From: Paraburkholderia haematera
GTDB taxonomy: Bacteria > Pseudomonadota > Gammaproteobacteria > Burkholderiales > Burkholderiaceae
Reading direction: 5' to 3'
DNA: 64,000 nucleotides
Assembly (NCBI RefSeq): GCF_905220975.1
Contig: NZ_CAJNBK010000004.1
Span: 310,001-374,000, forward strand
The translations under genes were made by a program, and so were the position numbers. Positions within the stretch are counted from its first letter, which is position 1. Each line of letters starts with the position of its first letter. The notes under the pieces were generated by a model. The model saw only the letters and a list, made by a program, of their open reading frames with translations. It had not been told where the DNA came from and ran no database searches. Shown here piece by piece: positions 9,410-18,566 of this stretch.

Positions 9410-10516
9410 ATGGACAGCCGTCGCGGACGTTCGATCGAAGTGGATTTTTTCCGCGGCGTCGTGTTGATCGTCATCGTGTTGGATCACATTCCCGGCAGCG
9501 CGCTGTCGCATCTGATGTTGCACGCGTATGCCCTGTGCGATTCGGCGGAAGTGTTTGTATTTCTCGGCGGCTATGCGTCGGCCGCAGCGTATACGGCGGT
9601 ACTCGCGGGCCGCGGCGAGAGTGCGGCGGCGATGCGCTTCGTCAGGCGCTGCTGGGAGATCTATCGCGCCTATCTATTGACGGCCGTATTGACCCTGCTA
9701 TCCGGCGCTGTCCTCGCGCTATTGCATCTGAACCCGCCGATGGTCGATCTCACCGGCTGGCAGCCGTTCGCGGTTCAACCGTTGCACGAGGCATTCGATA
9801 TTGCCGTGCTGCGGCGCCAGCCGTATCTGTCGAGCGTGCTGCCCATGTACGTGGTCTTTGCCCTGTGCGTGCCGTTCGTGGTGCCGCTGGCGCGCCGTTC
9901 GTCGCTCGCGGCACTGGGCCTGAGCATGGCCGTCTGGATGCTCGCCCGGCCGCTGGCCGCACTATTGAGCATTGACGACGTGGCCGACTGGGCTTTTAAT
10001 CCGTTTGCATGGCAGCTGATGTTCGTGCTCGGCATTCTGTGCCGGGTGCAGCCCATCAGCGAGCGCTTTCACGCCACCCGCACGGCGCGCTGGTTCACGC
10101 GCGCGGCGGTGGTCGCGGTGCTCGCGTTCGCCATCGTCAAACTCTTTGTACTGACGCAGCCGCTGCCCGGCCTGAATAAACAGAACCTTTCCGTGGAACG
10201 CGTGATCAACTTTATCGTCATTGCCTGGCTCGCCGCGCAGTTCGTGCGTGTGGGCAGCATCGCATGGCTTGCGCAACGATTGCCGGCCGTGGTGACGGTC
10301 GGTCGTACCGGGCTTGTATGTTTCGTCTCCGGCACCTTGGTGTCGTTGATCGTCGATACGGCGACACCGCATACGTTCCACGGCTTTCGCGGGACGCTAA
10401 TTGGACTCGGCGGCGATCTGGTCGCCATCGGCGCGATACTCATGATCGCGCGCGGCTGGAACGACTGGAAAGGGCCGCAGTCGCACACCGCTGCCAACGG
10501 CGCGGGTTACGGGTGA
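9410..10516 (+). CDS. OpgC domain-containing membrane protein
   Basis: This is a 368-residue protein with about ten transmembrane segments. The N-terminus (RSIEVDFFRGVVLIVIVLDH) and the segment FVFLGGYASAAAY are characteristic of OpgC, the protein that adds succinyl groups to periplasmic glucans, a distant cousin of acyltransferase-3 proteins. True OpgC works with OpgGH, which are not nearby, so only the domain is assigned. It faces the acyltransferase gene across a shared promoter region, and its stop codon overlaps a possible GTG start of the next gene. The two acyl-transfer genes side by side suggest envelope glycan modification. Confidence 0.82.
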   Translation: MDSRRGRSIEVDFFRGVVLIVIVLDHIPGSALSHLMLHAYALCDSAEVFVFLGGYASAAAYTAVLAGRGESAAAMRFVRRCWEIYRAYLLTAVLTLLSGAVLALLHLNPPMVDLTGWQPFAVQPLHEAFDIAVLRRQPYLSSVLPMYVVFALCVPFVVPLARRSSLAALGLSMAVWMLARPLAALLSIDDVADWAFNPFAWQLMFVLGILCRVQPISERFHATRTARWFTRAAVVAVLAFAIVKLFVLTQPLPGLNKQNLSVERVINFIVIAWLAAQFVRVGSIAWLAQRLPAVVTVGRTGLVCFVSGTLVSLIVDTATPHTFHGFRGTLIGLGGDLVAIGAILMIARGWNDWKGPQSHTAANGAGYG

Positions 10517-10533
10517 GGGCGCGTGTGCGCCGG

Positions 10534-12192
10534 ATGCGCCCTGTGCATTTGAAGCGATATTCGCGCACGCTCGTCATGATCCTTGGCGCGATGCCAGGGC
10601 TGAGCGCCTCAGTGGCCTATGCCGCGGCCAGGGAAGCGCCGCTCGCCCTGCGTTGCGTGGAATTCGCGGGAGCGGTGTTGCCACCTGAACTGATCGCCTT
10701 GCCCACGGCCGGCGTGCAGATCGAAAGCGCGGCGATGGTGGCGGCTACCGCGCCCGGCAATCAGCAAGGCGGCGAATATTGCCGTATCACCGGTCGCATC
10801 AAAGGGCTCAAGGCCAGCACGCCCGATATCCGCTTCGACCTGAATCTGCCGCGCCGCTGGAACGGCCGCGCGCTGCAGATCGGCGGCGGGGGCTATAACG
10901 GCGTGGTGGTGAGCGGTACGGGCGTGATGCCGTTCTCCCCGGATCGCGCACCGCTCGCGCAAGGCTATGCAACCTTCGGCGACGACTCGGGGCATGTGGG
11001 CAATTCGGCGCTCGCGATTTTCGGCCTCGTCGATGAAGCGGTGACGAATTTCGGCCACGCGCATCTGAAGAAAACACACGACACCGCGCTCGCGCTCATT
11101 GCGCGCGCTTACGGGCGGCCGCCGGAGCGCATGTATTTCGCCGGCGGCTCGACTGGCGGCCGCGAAGGCTACACCGTGATGCAGCGCTATCCCGACGACT
11201 ACGACGGCGTGATCGCCAATTCGCCCGCGCTCAATTTTTCGGGCGTACGTTTGATGGGCGTGAAGCTCGGTCAGGCGGAATATGCGACACCCGGTGGTTT
11301 CATTCCACCGCCACTGCTCGAATACGTGGTACAACGCACGCTCGCGGTCTGCGACCGGCTCGACGGCGCGGCGGACGGCATCGTGAGCGACGTTGCCGCT
11401 TGCCGGGAACACGAACCGGAAATCATCGCCTCGCTGCGCTGCGCCGGACGCGCTCCTTCGCACGAGACGTGCCTCACCGACGCGCAACTCGCCACCTTGC
11501 TGGTCATGCGCGACGGCCTTTCGTTGCCCTACAGGCTGGCGTGGGGCGTCACCGGCTATCGCGGGTACAACGTTTTTCAGGGCACGCATCTGACCGGCCT
11601 GCTCGGGCTCGCGCATCAACCCGAGCGTTTGCCGGTGCCGAGCTTCTTCGCCAACGGCTACCTGTTCGCACAGGGCGACGGCTACATTCGCTATTTCGTG
11701 ACGCGGGACGCGGCGTTCGACTCGCTCAGGTTCGACCCGCTCTATCCCGGCAAATATCGCGGACAGCTTGTCGCGCTGTCCCAGACGATCGGCGCGATGA
11801 ACCCCGACCTTGGACGCTATATCGCCCACGGCGGCAAGCTCATCACGCTGCAAGGCCTCGCCGACGAAGTCATCAGCCCGAACCAGACCATCGCTTACTA
11901 TGAAGCGCTGATCGATCGGTTCGGCGTCGACCAGGTCGATGCGTTCATGCGGCTCTATATGGTGCCGGGTTTTCAACATGGCAGCGGGGTGTTCATCCCA
12001 TCCGTGGACTTGCTGGGCGCGCTCGATAATTGGGTGACGCGTGGCGTATCGCCCGAAACCTTGACCGCGACGGATATTGCGGCCGCAACCAACGGACGCT
12101 CGCGTCCGTTGTGCCGCTACCCGCTGTTTCCCCGCTACAGCGGCAAGGGCAACGTGAACCTCGCCAGCAGTTTCGCGTGCGCCGAACCGTGA
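10534..12192 (+). CDS. Tannase/feruloyl-esterase-family secreted esterase
   Basis: This is a 552-residue alpha/beta hydrolase of the tannase/feruloyl esterase family with an N-terminal signal peptide ending near ASVAYAA (residue 31). The nucleophile is Ser206 in GGSTGGREG, the acid Asp444 (LADEVISP), the base His482 (GFQHGSG). Family members cleave esters of gallic, ferulic or similar aromatic acids. Unlike classic fungal and MHETase-like members, the Cys next to Ser and the Cys after His (CS-D-HC motif) are both Gly here, so the active-site disulfide is absent. ATG 10534 is used; a GTG at 10513 overlapping the OpgC-like stop is an alternative start. The natural substrate is unknown. Confidence 0.85.
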   Translation: MRPVHLKRYSRTLVMILGAMPGLSASVAYAAAREAPLALRCVEFAGAVLPPELIALPTAGVQIESAAMVAATAPGNQQGGEYCRITGRIKGLKASTPDIRFDLNLPRRWNGRALQIGGGGYNGVVVSGTGVMPFSPDRAPLAQGYATFGDDSGHVGNSALAIFGLVDEAVTNFGHAHLKKTHDTALALIARAYGRPPERMYFAGGSTGGREGYTVMQRYPDDYDGVIANSPALNFSGVRLMGVKLGQAEYATPGGFIPPPLLEYVVQRTLAVCDRLDGAADGIVSDVAACREHEPEIIASLRCAGRAPSHETCLTDAQLATLLVMRDGLSLPYRLAWGVTGYRGYNVFQGTHLTGLLGLAHQPERLPVPSFFANGYLFAQGDGYIRYFVTRDAAFDSLRFDPLYPGKYRGQLVALSQTIGAMNPDLGRYIAHGGKLITLQGLADEVISPNQTIAYYEALIDRFGVDQVDAFMRLYMVPGFQHGSGVFIPSVDLLGALDNWVTRGVSPETLTATDIAAATNGRSRPLCRYPLFPRYSGKGNVNLASSFACAEP

Positions 12193-12331
12193 CAGGCTCC
12201 GGCCTGCCGGCTTCTACAGAATATCGGGGTTGCGCTGCACGCTTTCTCACTTTCAATTACATTGCGGGTGCGGCCGCGCATTCGCGCCGCCTCCTACCAA
12301 CCCAATACCGGTGTCTGCCATCGTCGAATCC

Positions 12332-13258
12332 ATGCAGCCTATCGTCTCGGTCACGAATTTGTCGAAAACCTATGCCACGGGTTTTCATGCACTCAAAAAC
12401 ATCAATCTGGCGATCAATCGCGGGGAAATCTTCGCCTTGCTCGGGCCCAACGGCGCGGGCAAAACCACCCTCATCAGCATCATTTGCGGCATCGTCAATG
12501 CGAGCGTTGGCAGCGTGATGGTGGACGGCCGCGACATTGCGACCGATTATCGCGGCGCGCGCTCGCTGATCGGCCTCGTGCCGCAGGAGCTCACCACCGA
12601 CTCGTTCGAAACCGTCTGGGCGACCGTCTCGTTCAGCCGCGGGCTATTCGGCAAGCCGAAAAATCCCGCTTACGTCGAGAAGATCTTGCGTGATCTGTCG
12701 CTGTGGGAAAAACGCAATAGCAAGATCATTACGCTGTCGGGCGGCATGAAGCGCCGTGTGCTGATTGCAAAAGCGCTCTCGCACGAACCACGCGTGCTGT
12801 TTCTCGACGAACCCACGGCAGGTGTCGACGTCGAGTTGCGCCGCGACATGTGGAAGCTGGTGCGCTCGCTTACGGCCAGCGGCGTGACGATCATTCTCAC
12901 CACGCACTACATTGACGAAGCCGAAGAGATGGCCGACCGCATCGGCGTGATCAATGCGGGCGAGATCATGCTGGTGGAAGAGAAAACGGAGTTGATGCGC
13001 AAACTCGGCAAGAAGCAGTTGACGCTGCAACTGGAGAGTCCGCTCGTGGAGGTGCCGCCGGCGCTGGCCGGTTATGGGCTGGATGTCGCCAAGGGTGGCA
13101 ACGAGCTGACCTACACGTATGAGGGCGACGGCGGACGCACCGACATCATTGCGTTGCTCAAAGCGCTCGACGATGCCAGCATCCGCTTCAAAGACCTGCA
13201 TACGACGCAAAGCTCGCTCGAAGACATCTTCGTCAGTCTGCTCCGAGGTAACCAATGA
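12332..13258 (+). CDS. ABC-2 exporter ATP-binding subunit
   Basis: This is a 308-residue ATPase with intact motifs: Walker A GPNGAGKT (about residues 40-47), signature LSGGMKRR, Walker [13 protein letters not shown] and the H-loop [12 protein letters not shown]. The C-terminal 90 residues are the extra domain of DrrA/NodI-type exporter ATPases. ATG 12332 (MQPIVSV) is taken; an in-frame GTG at 12311 would add seven residues. The downstream permease gene overlaps by ATGA, so the two form one exporter. The substrate is not evident; relatives handle drugs, polysaccharides or lipo-oligosaccharides. Confidence 0.88.
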   Translation: MQPIVSVTNLSKTYATGFHALKNINLAINRGEIFALLGPNGAGKTTLISIICGIVNASVGSVMVDGRDIATDYRGARSLIGLVPQELTTDSFETVWATVSFSRGLFGKPKNPAYVEKILRDLSLWEKRNSKIITLSGGMKRRVLIAKALSHEPRVLFLDEPTAGVDVELRRDMWKLVRSLTASGVTIILTTHYIDEAEEMADRIGVINAGEIMLVEEKTELMRKLGKKQLTLQLESPLVEVPPALAGYGLDVAKGGNELTYTYEGDGGRTDIIALLKALDDASIRFKDLHTTQSSLEDIFVSLLRGNQ

Positions 13259-14016
13259 ACATCTACGCAATTCGCGCGATCTATAAGTTCGAGATGGCGC
13301 GCACCTGGCGCACGCTGATGCAGAGCATCATCGCGCCGGTGATATCCACGTCCCTTTACTTCGTCGTGTTCGGTGCGGCCATCGGTTCGCGAATCAAGGA
13401 AGTGGACGGCATCAGCTACGGCGCGTTTATCGTGCCGGGTCTGATCATGCTGTCGCTGCTGTCGCAAAGCATTTCGAATGCGTCGTTCGGTATTTATTTT
13501 CCGCGCTTTACCGGCACGATCTACGAGTTGCTGTCGGCGCCGGTGTCGTATCTTGAGATCGTCGTGAGCTACGTGGGCGCGGCGGCTACCAAATCGATTC
13601 TGCTCGGGTTGATCATTCTGGCTACCGCCGGCCTGTTTGTGCCGTTGCAAGTGCAGCATCCGTTCTGGATGATTCTGTTTCTGGTGCTCACCGCGGTGAC
13701 CTTTAGTCTGCTCGGGTTCATTATCGGCATCTGGGCGGATAGCTTCGAGAAATTGCAACTCGTGCCGCTCCTGATCATCACGCCGCTCACGTTCCTCGGC
13801 GGCAGTTTCTACGCGGTCAATATGTTGCCGCCGTTCTGGAAGATCGTGACGCTGTTCAATCCGATCGTCTATCTGGTCAGCGGATTTCGCTGGAGCTTCT
13901 ATGGTCTCGCCGACGTGGATGTCGAAGTCAGCCTCGGAATGACCGCGCTATTTCTGGCGGTGTTTCTCGTGATCGTGGCGTGGATCTTCAAGACCGGGTA
14001 TCGACTCAAGAGCTAA
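13255..14016 (+). CDS. ABC-2 type permease
   Basis: This is a 253-residue membrane protein with six hydrophobic segments, typical of the ABC-2 (NodJ/DrrB-like) family; the conserved region around [16 protein letters not shown] precedes the last segments. ATG 13255 lies within the stop codon of the ATPase gene, so the pair is translationally coupled and probably forms a homodimeric permease with two ATPases. A GC-rich stem-loop follows 10 bp after the stop codon. Confidence 0.88.
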   Translation: MNIYAIRAIYKFEMARTWRTLMQSIIAPVISTSLYFVVFGAAIGSRIKEVDGISYGAFIVPGLIMLSLLSQSISNASFGIYFPRFTGTIYELLSAPVSYLEIVVSYVGAAATKSILLGLIILATAGLFVPLQVQHPFWMILFLVLTAVTFSLLGFIIGIWADSFEKLQLVPLLIITPLTFLGGSFYAVNMLPPFWKIVTLFNPIVYLVSGFRWSFYGLADVDVEVSLGMTALFLAVFLVIVAWIFKTGYRLKS

Positions 14017-14025
14017 CCGCTTTGA

Positions 14026-14052
14026 GGCGAACCGGCTCACGGCCGGTTCGCC
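14026..14052 (+). terminator. Stem-loop after ABC-2 operon
   Basis: A perfect 10-bp stem (GGCGAACCGG / CCGGTTCGCC) with a 7-nt loop begins 10 bp after the permease stop codon. There is no T-run, so if it ends transcription it would need Rho or act as an mRNA 3' stabiliser. Confidence 0.45.
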
Positions 14053-14326
14053 CCGGATCGCGCCCTCGCAGTCGCAGAGCGGCGCCGACTCCACTACGTT
14101 TTCGCCTGCATAATTAAAAACTATATTCAGGCAAGGAAAACAATTTTTGATCAATGATGGCGCGGCGCTACGCTGTGTGCGTCACTCATCGTTCATGCCG
14201 TGTATGGCTCAGGATTCAGGTACGAAGGAATCTTGAGCGATTCGCAATTCCGGTGCATGGCTGGTGCTGAGTGGTGCATCCGCACGCGGTGCGTGCGGTC
14301 TTCGATCTCCGTTCAAGGACCCGCTC
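14053..14326. other. Upstream region of ABC importer operon
   Basis: This non-coding stretch precedes the substrate-binding protein gene. It contains an AT-rich patch with an imperfect inverted repeat (GCCTGCATA ... TATTCAGGC, about 14103-14131), which could be a regulator site or part of the promoter. Nothing else is recognisable. Confidence 0.35.
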
Positions 14327-15355
14327 ATGTTCAACGCACTGACACGCCGCGCCGCGGCAACGGCTGCCGGCACGCTGCTTTCAACAACACTCGCGACCCT
14401 CGCGGCCTTCGCCGCGTTCGCCGCGCCGGCCGCCAACGCGGGAACCCTGACGATTGCCCACACCACCTGGGTCGGCTACGGCACGTTGTACCTCGCGCGC
14501 GATCTCGGCTACTTCAAGCAGGAAGGGCTCGACGTCGACCTGAAGACGATCGACGATGCCTCGATCTACATGGCAGCGCAGGCGTCGGGCAAGATCGACG
14601 GCTCCGCCTCGACGGTGGACGAGGTGATGAAATTCCGCTCGCCGAATTTCTGCTTCAAGAGCGTGATCGCACTCGACGAAAGCTACGGCGGCGACGGCGT
14701 GCTGGTGGGCGACGGCGTGAACAGTTTCGCGGACCTGAAGAAGCAGCCGATCGCCATGAGTGAAGGTTCGGTATCGCAATTCTGGCTGGCGTATCTGCTG
14801 AAACAGCGCGGCATGTCGATCAAGGACGTGACGATCCAGAACATGAGCGCTGACGACGCCGCGAGCGCTTTTATCGCCAAACGCGTGCCGGCCGCGGTGA
14901 CGTGGGAACCGCATCTGACCTTCGTGCGTGAGCACAAGCAGGGCAAGGTGCTGATCGACAGTTCAGCCACGCCTGGCGTGATTGTGGACGTGGTGACCCT
15001 GAATTGCGATGTCATCAAAAACCGCCCGAAGGACGTGCAGGCGCTGGTGGACGGCATCTACAAGGCCGTGGCTTACACCAGGGCCAACCCTGAGAAGGCC
15101 TACGCGATCATGGCGAAGGGCGTGGGCGGCTACCTGGCCGATCCGAAAGCGTTCGCCGACGCCGCCAAAGGCGTGCGCTTCTACGATCAACCGATGAACG
15201 TCGGCCTGCTCGGCACCGCGGCCAAGCCGGGTTCGGTCGAGAAGGTCATCACACTCGGCAGCAGCATCTGGAGCGATCTGGGCAAACAGAAAATCGCCGT
15301 CGACTACAACATGCTCGTCGATCCCACGTTCGCCAGCGCCAAGGTGCCGCAATGA
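14327..15355 (+). CDS. ABC importer substrate-binding protein (NMT1/SsuA-TauA-like)
   Basis: This is a 342-residue periplasmic protein. The start ATG 14327 is preceded by AAGGA; an upstream in-frame start at 14264 would place the signal peptide internally. The signal peptide is long and Ala-rich, ending at ANA-GTL (about residue 38). The mature part matches the nitrate/sulfonate/taurine binding fold (HTTWVGYGTLYLARDLGYFKQEGLDV at about residues 46-71). It overlaps the permease start by ATGA. Family members bind taurine, alkanesulfonates, thiamine precursors or nitrate; the ligand here cannot be told. Confidence 0.87.
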   Translation: MFNALTRRAAATAAGTLLSTTLATLAAFAAFAAPAANAGTLTIAHTTWVGYGTLYLARDLGYFKQEGLDVDLKTIDDASIYMAAQASGKIDGSASTVDEVMKFRSPNFCFKSVIALDESYGGDGVLVGDGVNSFADLKKQPIAMSEGSVSQFWLAYLLKQRGMSIKDVTIQNMSADDAASAFIAKRVPAAVTWEPHLTFVREHKQGKVLIDSSATPGVIVDVVTLNCDVIKNRPKDVQALVDGIYKAVAYTRANPEKAYAIMAKGVGGYLADPKAFADAAKGVRFYDQPMNVGLLGTAAKPGSVEKVITLGSSIWSDLGKQKIAVDYNMLVDPTFASAKVPQ

Positions 15356-16200
15356 GCACGACCCTGCCTAACCCTGCGAAAGCGCCACCCGCGGCACGGC
15401 GGCGCGGGCCTTCATTGATCGACGTCTGTCTGACGCCCAAGGCCGACGTGCCGCGTGCCGTGCTGCTCGCGGTCGGCATCGCCGTGTGGTTGGTGGTGCT
15501 GGCCGGCTGGTCGCTGCTGACCTATGGGAACGTGATTCCTTCGATGTTCCTGCCGTCGCCGGGCGCGGTGCTCGATGCCGCACAGCGGCTATACGCGGAT
15601 GGCACGCTCGGCGAGCACGTGTTCGCCAGTGTCCGTGTCGTGCTGATCGGCTTTGCGATTTCGTCTTTGCTGGCGATTCCGATCGGCATGTTGATGGGCA
15701 CGTTTCGCATCGTCCAGGGCGCGCTCGAACCGATCGTCAACTTCATGCGCTATCTGCCGGTTACGTCCTTCGTGCCGCTGTTCATTCTGTGGATCGGCAT
15801 TGGCCTGGAGCAGCGCGTGACAGTGATTATCTTCGGCACGTTTTTTCAGCAACTGGTGATGGTGGCCGATGTGTCGCGAGGCGTGTCGAAGGAACTGCTC
15901 AACGCGTCGTACACGCTGGGTTCGTCGCGCCGCGATGTGCTGCTCAATGTGCTGACACCGGCTAGCGTGCCGGGGATTCTCGACACCTTGCGCGTGACGA
16001 TGGGCTGGGCATGGACCTATCTTGTGGTCGCCGAGTTGGTGGCGGCGTCGAGCGGGCTCGGTTATCTGAGCATGAAAGCGATGCGCGGCTTTCAGGTCGA
16101 CGTGATTTTCATGGCGATCGGCATCATCGGGCTGCTCGGTCTTATCACCGATCAGGCGTTTCGCATCCTCAAACTAAAGGTGGCTCCATGGGCGCAATAA
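15352..16200 (+). CDS. ABC importer permease (SsuC/TauC-like)
   Basis: This is a 282-residue inner-membrane permease of the BPD-transport family with about six helices. The coupling loop region ELLNASYTLGSSRRDVLLNV matches the EAA motif that contacts the ATPase. The N-terminal 40 residues are cytoplasmic and basic. It overlaps the binding-protein gene by 4 bp and the ATPase gene by 13 bp, so the three are one transcription and translation unit. Confidence 0.9.
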   Translation: MSTTLPNPAKAPPAARRRGPSLIDVCLTPKADVPRAVLLAVGIAVWLVVLAGWSLLTYGNVIPSMFLPSPGAVLDAAQRLYADGTLGEHVFASVRVVLIGFAISSLLAIPIGMLMGTFRIVQGALEPIVNFMRYLPVTSFVPLFILWIGIGLEQRVTVIIFGTFFQQLVMVADVSRGVSKELLNASYTLGSSRRDVLLNVLTPASVPGILDTLRVTMGWAWTYLVVAELVAASSGLGYLSMKAMRGFQVDVIFMAIGIIGLLGLITDQAFRILKLKVAPWAQ

Positions 16201-17042
16201 CTGCATTGGCGAGGCGCCCCGAGGTCGCCGGGCAAGTGGAACCGTTGCATAAGCCCGTGCCCGAAGCGAAATTACGGGCCATCGACGTCGATCTGCACTA
16301 CCCGAACGGACACGGCGGCACGACGATCGCGCTCGACAAGGTGTCGCTCGATGTGCCGGAGAAAGAGTTCGCGGTGATCGTCGGGCCTTCCGGTTGCGGC
16401 AAGTCCAGCTTGCTGTATCTGGCAGCGGGGCTGGCACAGCCGACCGCGGGCGAAATCGTGGTGGGCGGGCGCACGGTTACGCAGCCGGGTGCGGACCGCG
16501 GCATGGTGTTTCAGTCGTACACCCTGTTTCCGTGGCTGACGGTGCGGCAGAACGTCGAATTCGGTTTGCGGCGGCGACGTATGCCCGCAAAAGAGCGCGC
16601 CGAAATCGTCGCGCATTACGTCGAGGAGATTGGCCTCAGCCATTTTGTCGATGCCTATCCGAAGCAGTTGTCGGGCGGCATGATGCAACGGGTGGCGATT
16701 GCTCGCGCGCTCGCCAACGATCCCGAGGTGCTGTTGATGGACGAGCCGTTTGGCGCGCTCGACAGTCAGACCCGTGCGCAGATGCAGAAACTGTTGCTGC
16801 GAGTCTGGGAACGCACGCACAAGACCGTGCTGTTCGTCACGCACGATATCGACGAGGCGATCCTGCTCGGCGACCGCGTATATGTGATGTCGGCGCGTCC
16901 CGGGCGCATCAGGGAGCGGCTTGAAATCCCGATCGAGCGGCCGCGTTCGCTCGATATGGTGATGGATCCCGGCTTCATCGCGATCAAACGGCGCGTGCTG
17001 AGCCTGCTCCACGACAGCGACGCTGACGACGAGGAAGCCTGA
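16188..17042 (+). CDS. ABC importer ATP-binding subunit (SsuB/TauB-like)
   Basis: This is a 284-residue ATPase with all motifs intact: Walker A GPSGCGKS, signature LSGGMMQR, Walker B VLLMDEPFGALD and H-loop FVTHDIDEA. ATG 16188 lies inside the end of the permease gene; the longer upstream frame is read through the permease and is rejected. It completes the SsuABC/TauABC-type importer with the two preceding genes. Confidence 0.9.
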   Translation: MGAITALARRPEVAGQVEPLHKPVPEAKLRAIDVDLHYPNGHGGTTIALDKVSLDVPEKEFAVIVGPSGCGKSSLLYLAAGLAQPTAGEIVVGGRTVTQPGADRGMVFQSYTLFPWLTVRQNVEFGLRRRRMPAKERAEIVAHYVEEIGLSHFVDAYPKQLSGGMMQRVAIARALANDPEVLLMDEPFGALDSQTRAQMQKLLLRVWERTHKTVLFVTHDIDEAILLGDRVYVMSARPGRIRERLEIPIERPRSLDMVMDPGFIAIKRRVLSLLHDSDADDEEA

Positions 17043-17060
17043 CTCGTCCGTATCGGGTAA

Positions 17061-17096
17061 TCCCTCGTGCAACCCCTCATGCAACCCCTCAGGCAA
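17061..17096. repeat. 12-bp tandem repeat, three copies
   Basis: Three near-identical 12-mers (tccctcgtgcaa, cccctcatgcaa, cccctcaggcaa) follow the ABC ATPase stop and end 6 bp before the TAGTCC-type site at 17103. It looks like recent slippage. No function is apparent. Confidence 0.6.
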
Positions 17097-17102
17097 TCCC
17101 CT

Positions 17103-17146
17103 TAGTCCATCCGGACGATGCCCGCACGCGTCCAATCGCCGTCAAT
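17103..17146 (+). promoter_or_regulatory. Candidate activator site plus -10 (small membrane protein gene)
   Basis: TAGTCCATCCGGACGATG at 17103-17120 fits the 18-bp motif found across the locus. A -10-like hexamer, GTCAAT, starts exactly 20 nt later (17141-17146), as at the other sites. The only downstream gene is the 97-residue membrane protein at 17285. Confidence 0.6.
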
Positions 17147-17284
17147 GACGGTATGAACCTGGAACGGCGCGACAAGGCTTTTCGTCCGCCGTATCGAGGC
17201 GCACAGCCACGCGGCAGGCGTTGGAACCGCGTGTAGGGATGGGGACGAGCGGGATGAGGGTGGTGTGATGCGGGAGGGGTGCAG

Positions 17285-17575
17285 ATGAAAACCAGGGTTC
17301 AGCGGGATGGCCTGATTGCCGGTTTGCTGGTCGCGATCGGCGTGGTCGGCGTATCCATGCGCCAGCTTTACGAATGCGCCTGGAACGATGAGTTTCCCGG
17401 CATGGTGTGTACGGCCGGTTCGTCGCTGTCGATGTTTCTGGGGATCACCGGCCTGGCTGCGCTGGCTGGACGAATCTGGGCACGCCGCTCGGGCTCGGAC
17501 GAACAGTGCTTCACCTTCCTCGGCGCAGTGGGCGGAGCGGCGCTCGTGTATGCGTTGGTGGTGAGCGGTTTCTAG
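17285..17575 (+). CDS. Small membrane protein, unknown function
   Basis: This is a 96-residue protein from ATG 17285, with GGAGGGG about seven bases upstream. It has an N-terminal hydrophobic segment (LIAGLLVAIGVVGV), a short loop containing two Cys (YECAW, MVCTAG), and one or two further hydrophobic stretches (FLGITGLAALAG; FLGAVGGAALVYALVV). I do not recognise the family. It lies downstream of one of the TAGTCC-type sites, so it may be a member of the steroid regulon, perhaps a small envelope accessory protein; that is inference. Confidence 0.55.
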   Translation: MKTRVQRDGLIAGLLVAIGVVGVSMRQLYECAWNDEFPGMVCTAGSSLSMFLGITGLAALAGRIWARRSGSDEQCFTFLGAVGGAALVYALVVSGF

Positions 17576-17698
17576 TTGCCCGTGCCGCGGAAGCAGGCAC
17601 GAAGCAGAGGCACGAAGCGGTGGGGCACAGCAGGACGGGATAGGCAACCGCGCGGCACAGCGATCGGAACCGCTGCGCCACGCGTGCCGCGCCGTGTA

Positions 17699-18559
17699 TC
17701 AGGCCACGATAGCCGGATGCGCCTGCACCGGCCCGCCCAGCGCCTCGCGATGCGAGGGCGGCCGGCGGCCGTCGAGTTCGGTGATGCCATACTCGTGCGC
17801 AAGCTCCGCGCCGACCAGCACGAGACCGGATTTCTGCTGACGCTGCGGGTCGCGATACAACGCATCGATCAGGCGTCCCGTGAATTGCGGCGTCTCGGCA
17901 AGTTCGCTGAAGCCCGCATACTGTTCGGGGTGCTCGGCAATCACGCGCGCGGTGCGCTCGGTTTGCAGCATGCCCATCCAGATGGAAACCGCCGCAACGC
18001 CATACGGTTTCAGATCGACGGCCATGTCCTTCGCGAACTTGTCGACCCCTGCTTTCTGCGCGCCGTACGCCGCGCCGTGCATATAGCAGCTCGCGCCGAA
18101 CGAGGACGTGAATGCGATCAGCCCGTCGCCTTGTTCGGCCATCATCTGCGCGGCATGCCAGCTCGCGACATACGCCGAGCGCAGGCCGACATCGAGAATA
18201 TCCACGAGGTCCAGCGGCTTTTCCCAGAACGGCGCGGGACGAATCAGTTCATCGTGCAATACCGTGGCATTGTTGACGAGGATATCAAGGCGCCCGCTGT
18301 TGTGACGGATGTAGTCGAACACTTCCGCTACTTGCTGGTCGTCGGCGTGATCGCAGGTGAGGGCGATACCTTTGCCCCCGAGCCTGTCGATTTCGATCGC
18401 CGTCGCGTGCACCGTGCCGGGCAAGGGCGCGTCGCCTTCGCGTTGGGTACGCCCGGTCACGTAGACCGTCGCGCCCGTCGCGGCGAGGGCGAGCGCGATA
18501 CCTTTGCCGGCGCCGCGTGAGGCGCCGGTGACGAGGGCTGCATAGGATTTTTGAGTCAT
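17699..18559 (-). CDS. Short-chain dehydrogenase/reductase (DHRS1-like)
   Basis: This is a 286-residue SDR with the NAD(P)-binding motif TGASRGAGKGIA near the N-terminus, NNAT in place of the usual NNAG, and a YGAQKAG catalytic Tyr/Lys motif. The Thr-Gly-Arg after beta2 (VTGRTQ) suggests NADP(H) preference. It starts 8 bp after the end of ribBA and is the last gene of a four-gene operon (hydrolase, crotonase, RibBA, SDR). In this context it may oxidise or reduce a hydroxyl/keto group of a steroid or of a side-chain product, but no substrate can be assigned from sequence. Confidence 0.8.
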   Translation of the reverse strand: MTQKSYAALVTGASRGAGKGIALALAATGATVYVTGRTQREGDAPLPGTVHATAIEIDRLGGKGIALTCDHADDQQVAEVFDYIRHNSGRLDILVNNATVLHDELIRPAPFWEKPLDLVDILDVGLRSAYVASWHAAQMMAEQGDGLIAFTSSFGASCYMHGAAYGAQKAGVDKFAKDMAVDLKPYGVAAVSIWMGMLQTERTARVIAEHPEQYAGFSELAETPQFTGRLIDALYRDPQRQQKSGLVLVGAELAHEYGITELDGRRPPSHREALGGPVQAHPAIVA

Positions 18560-18566
18560 CGGGAGT

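Noticed and set aside
13569..13790. Minus-strand small frames within the ABC-2 permease
   Set aside because: Short, no ribosome site, antisense to a well-supported membrane protein.
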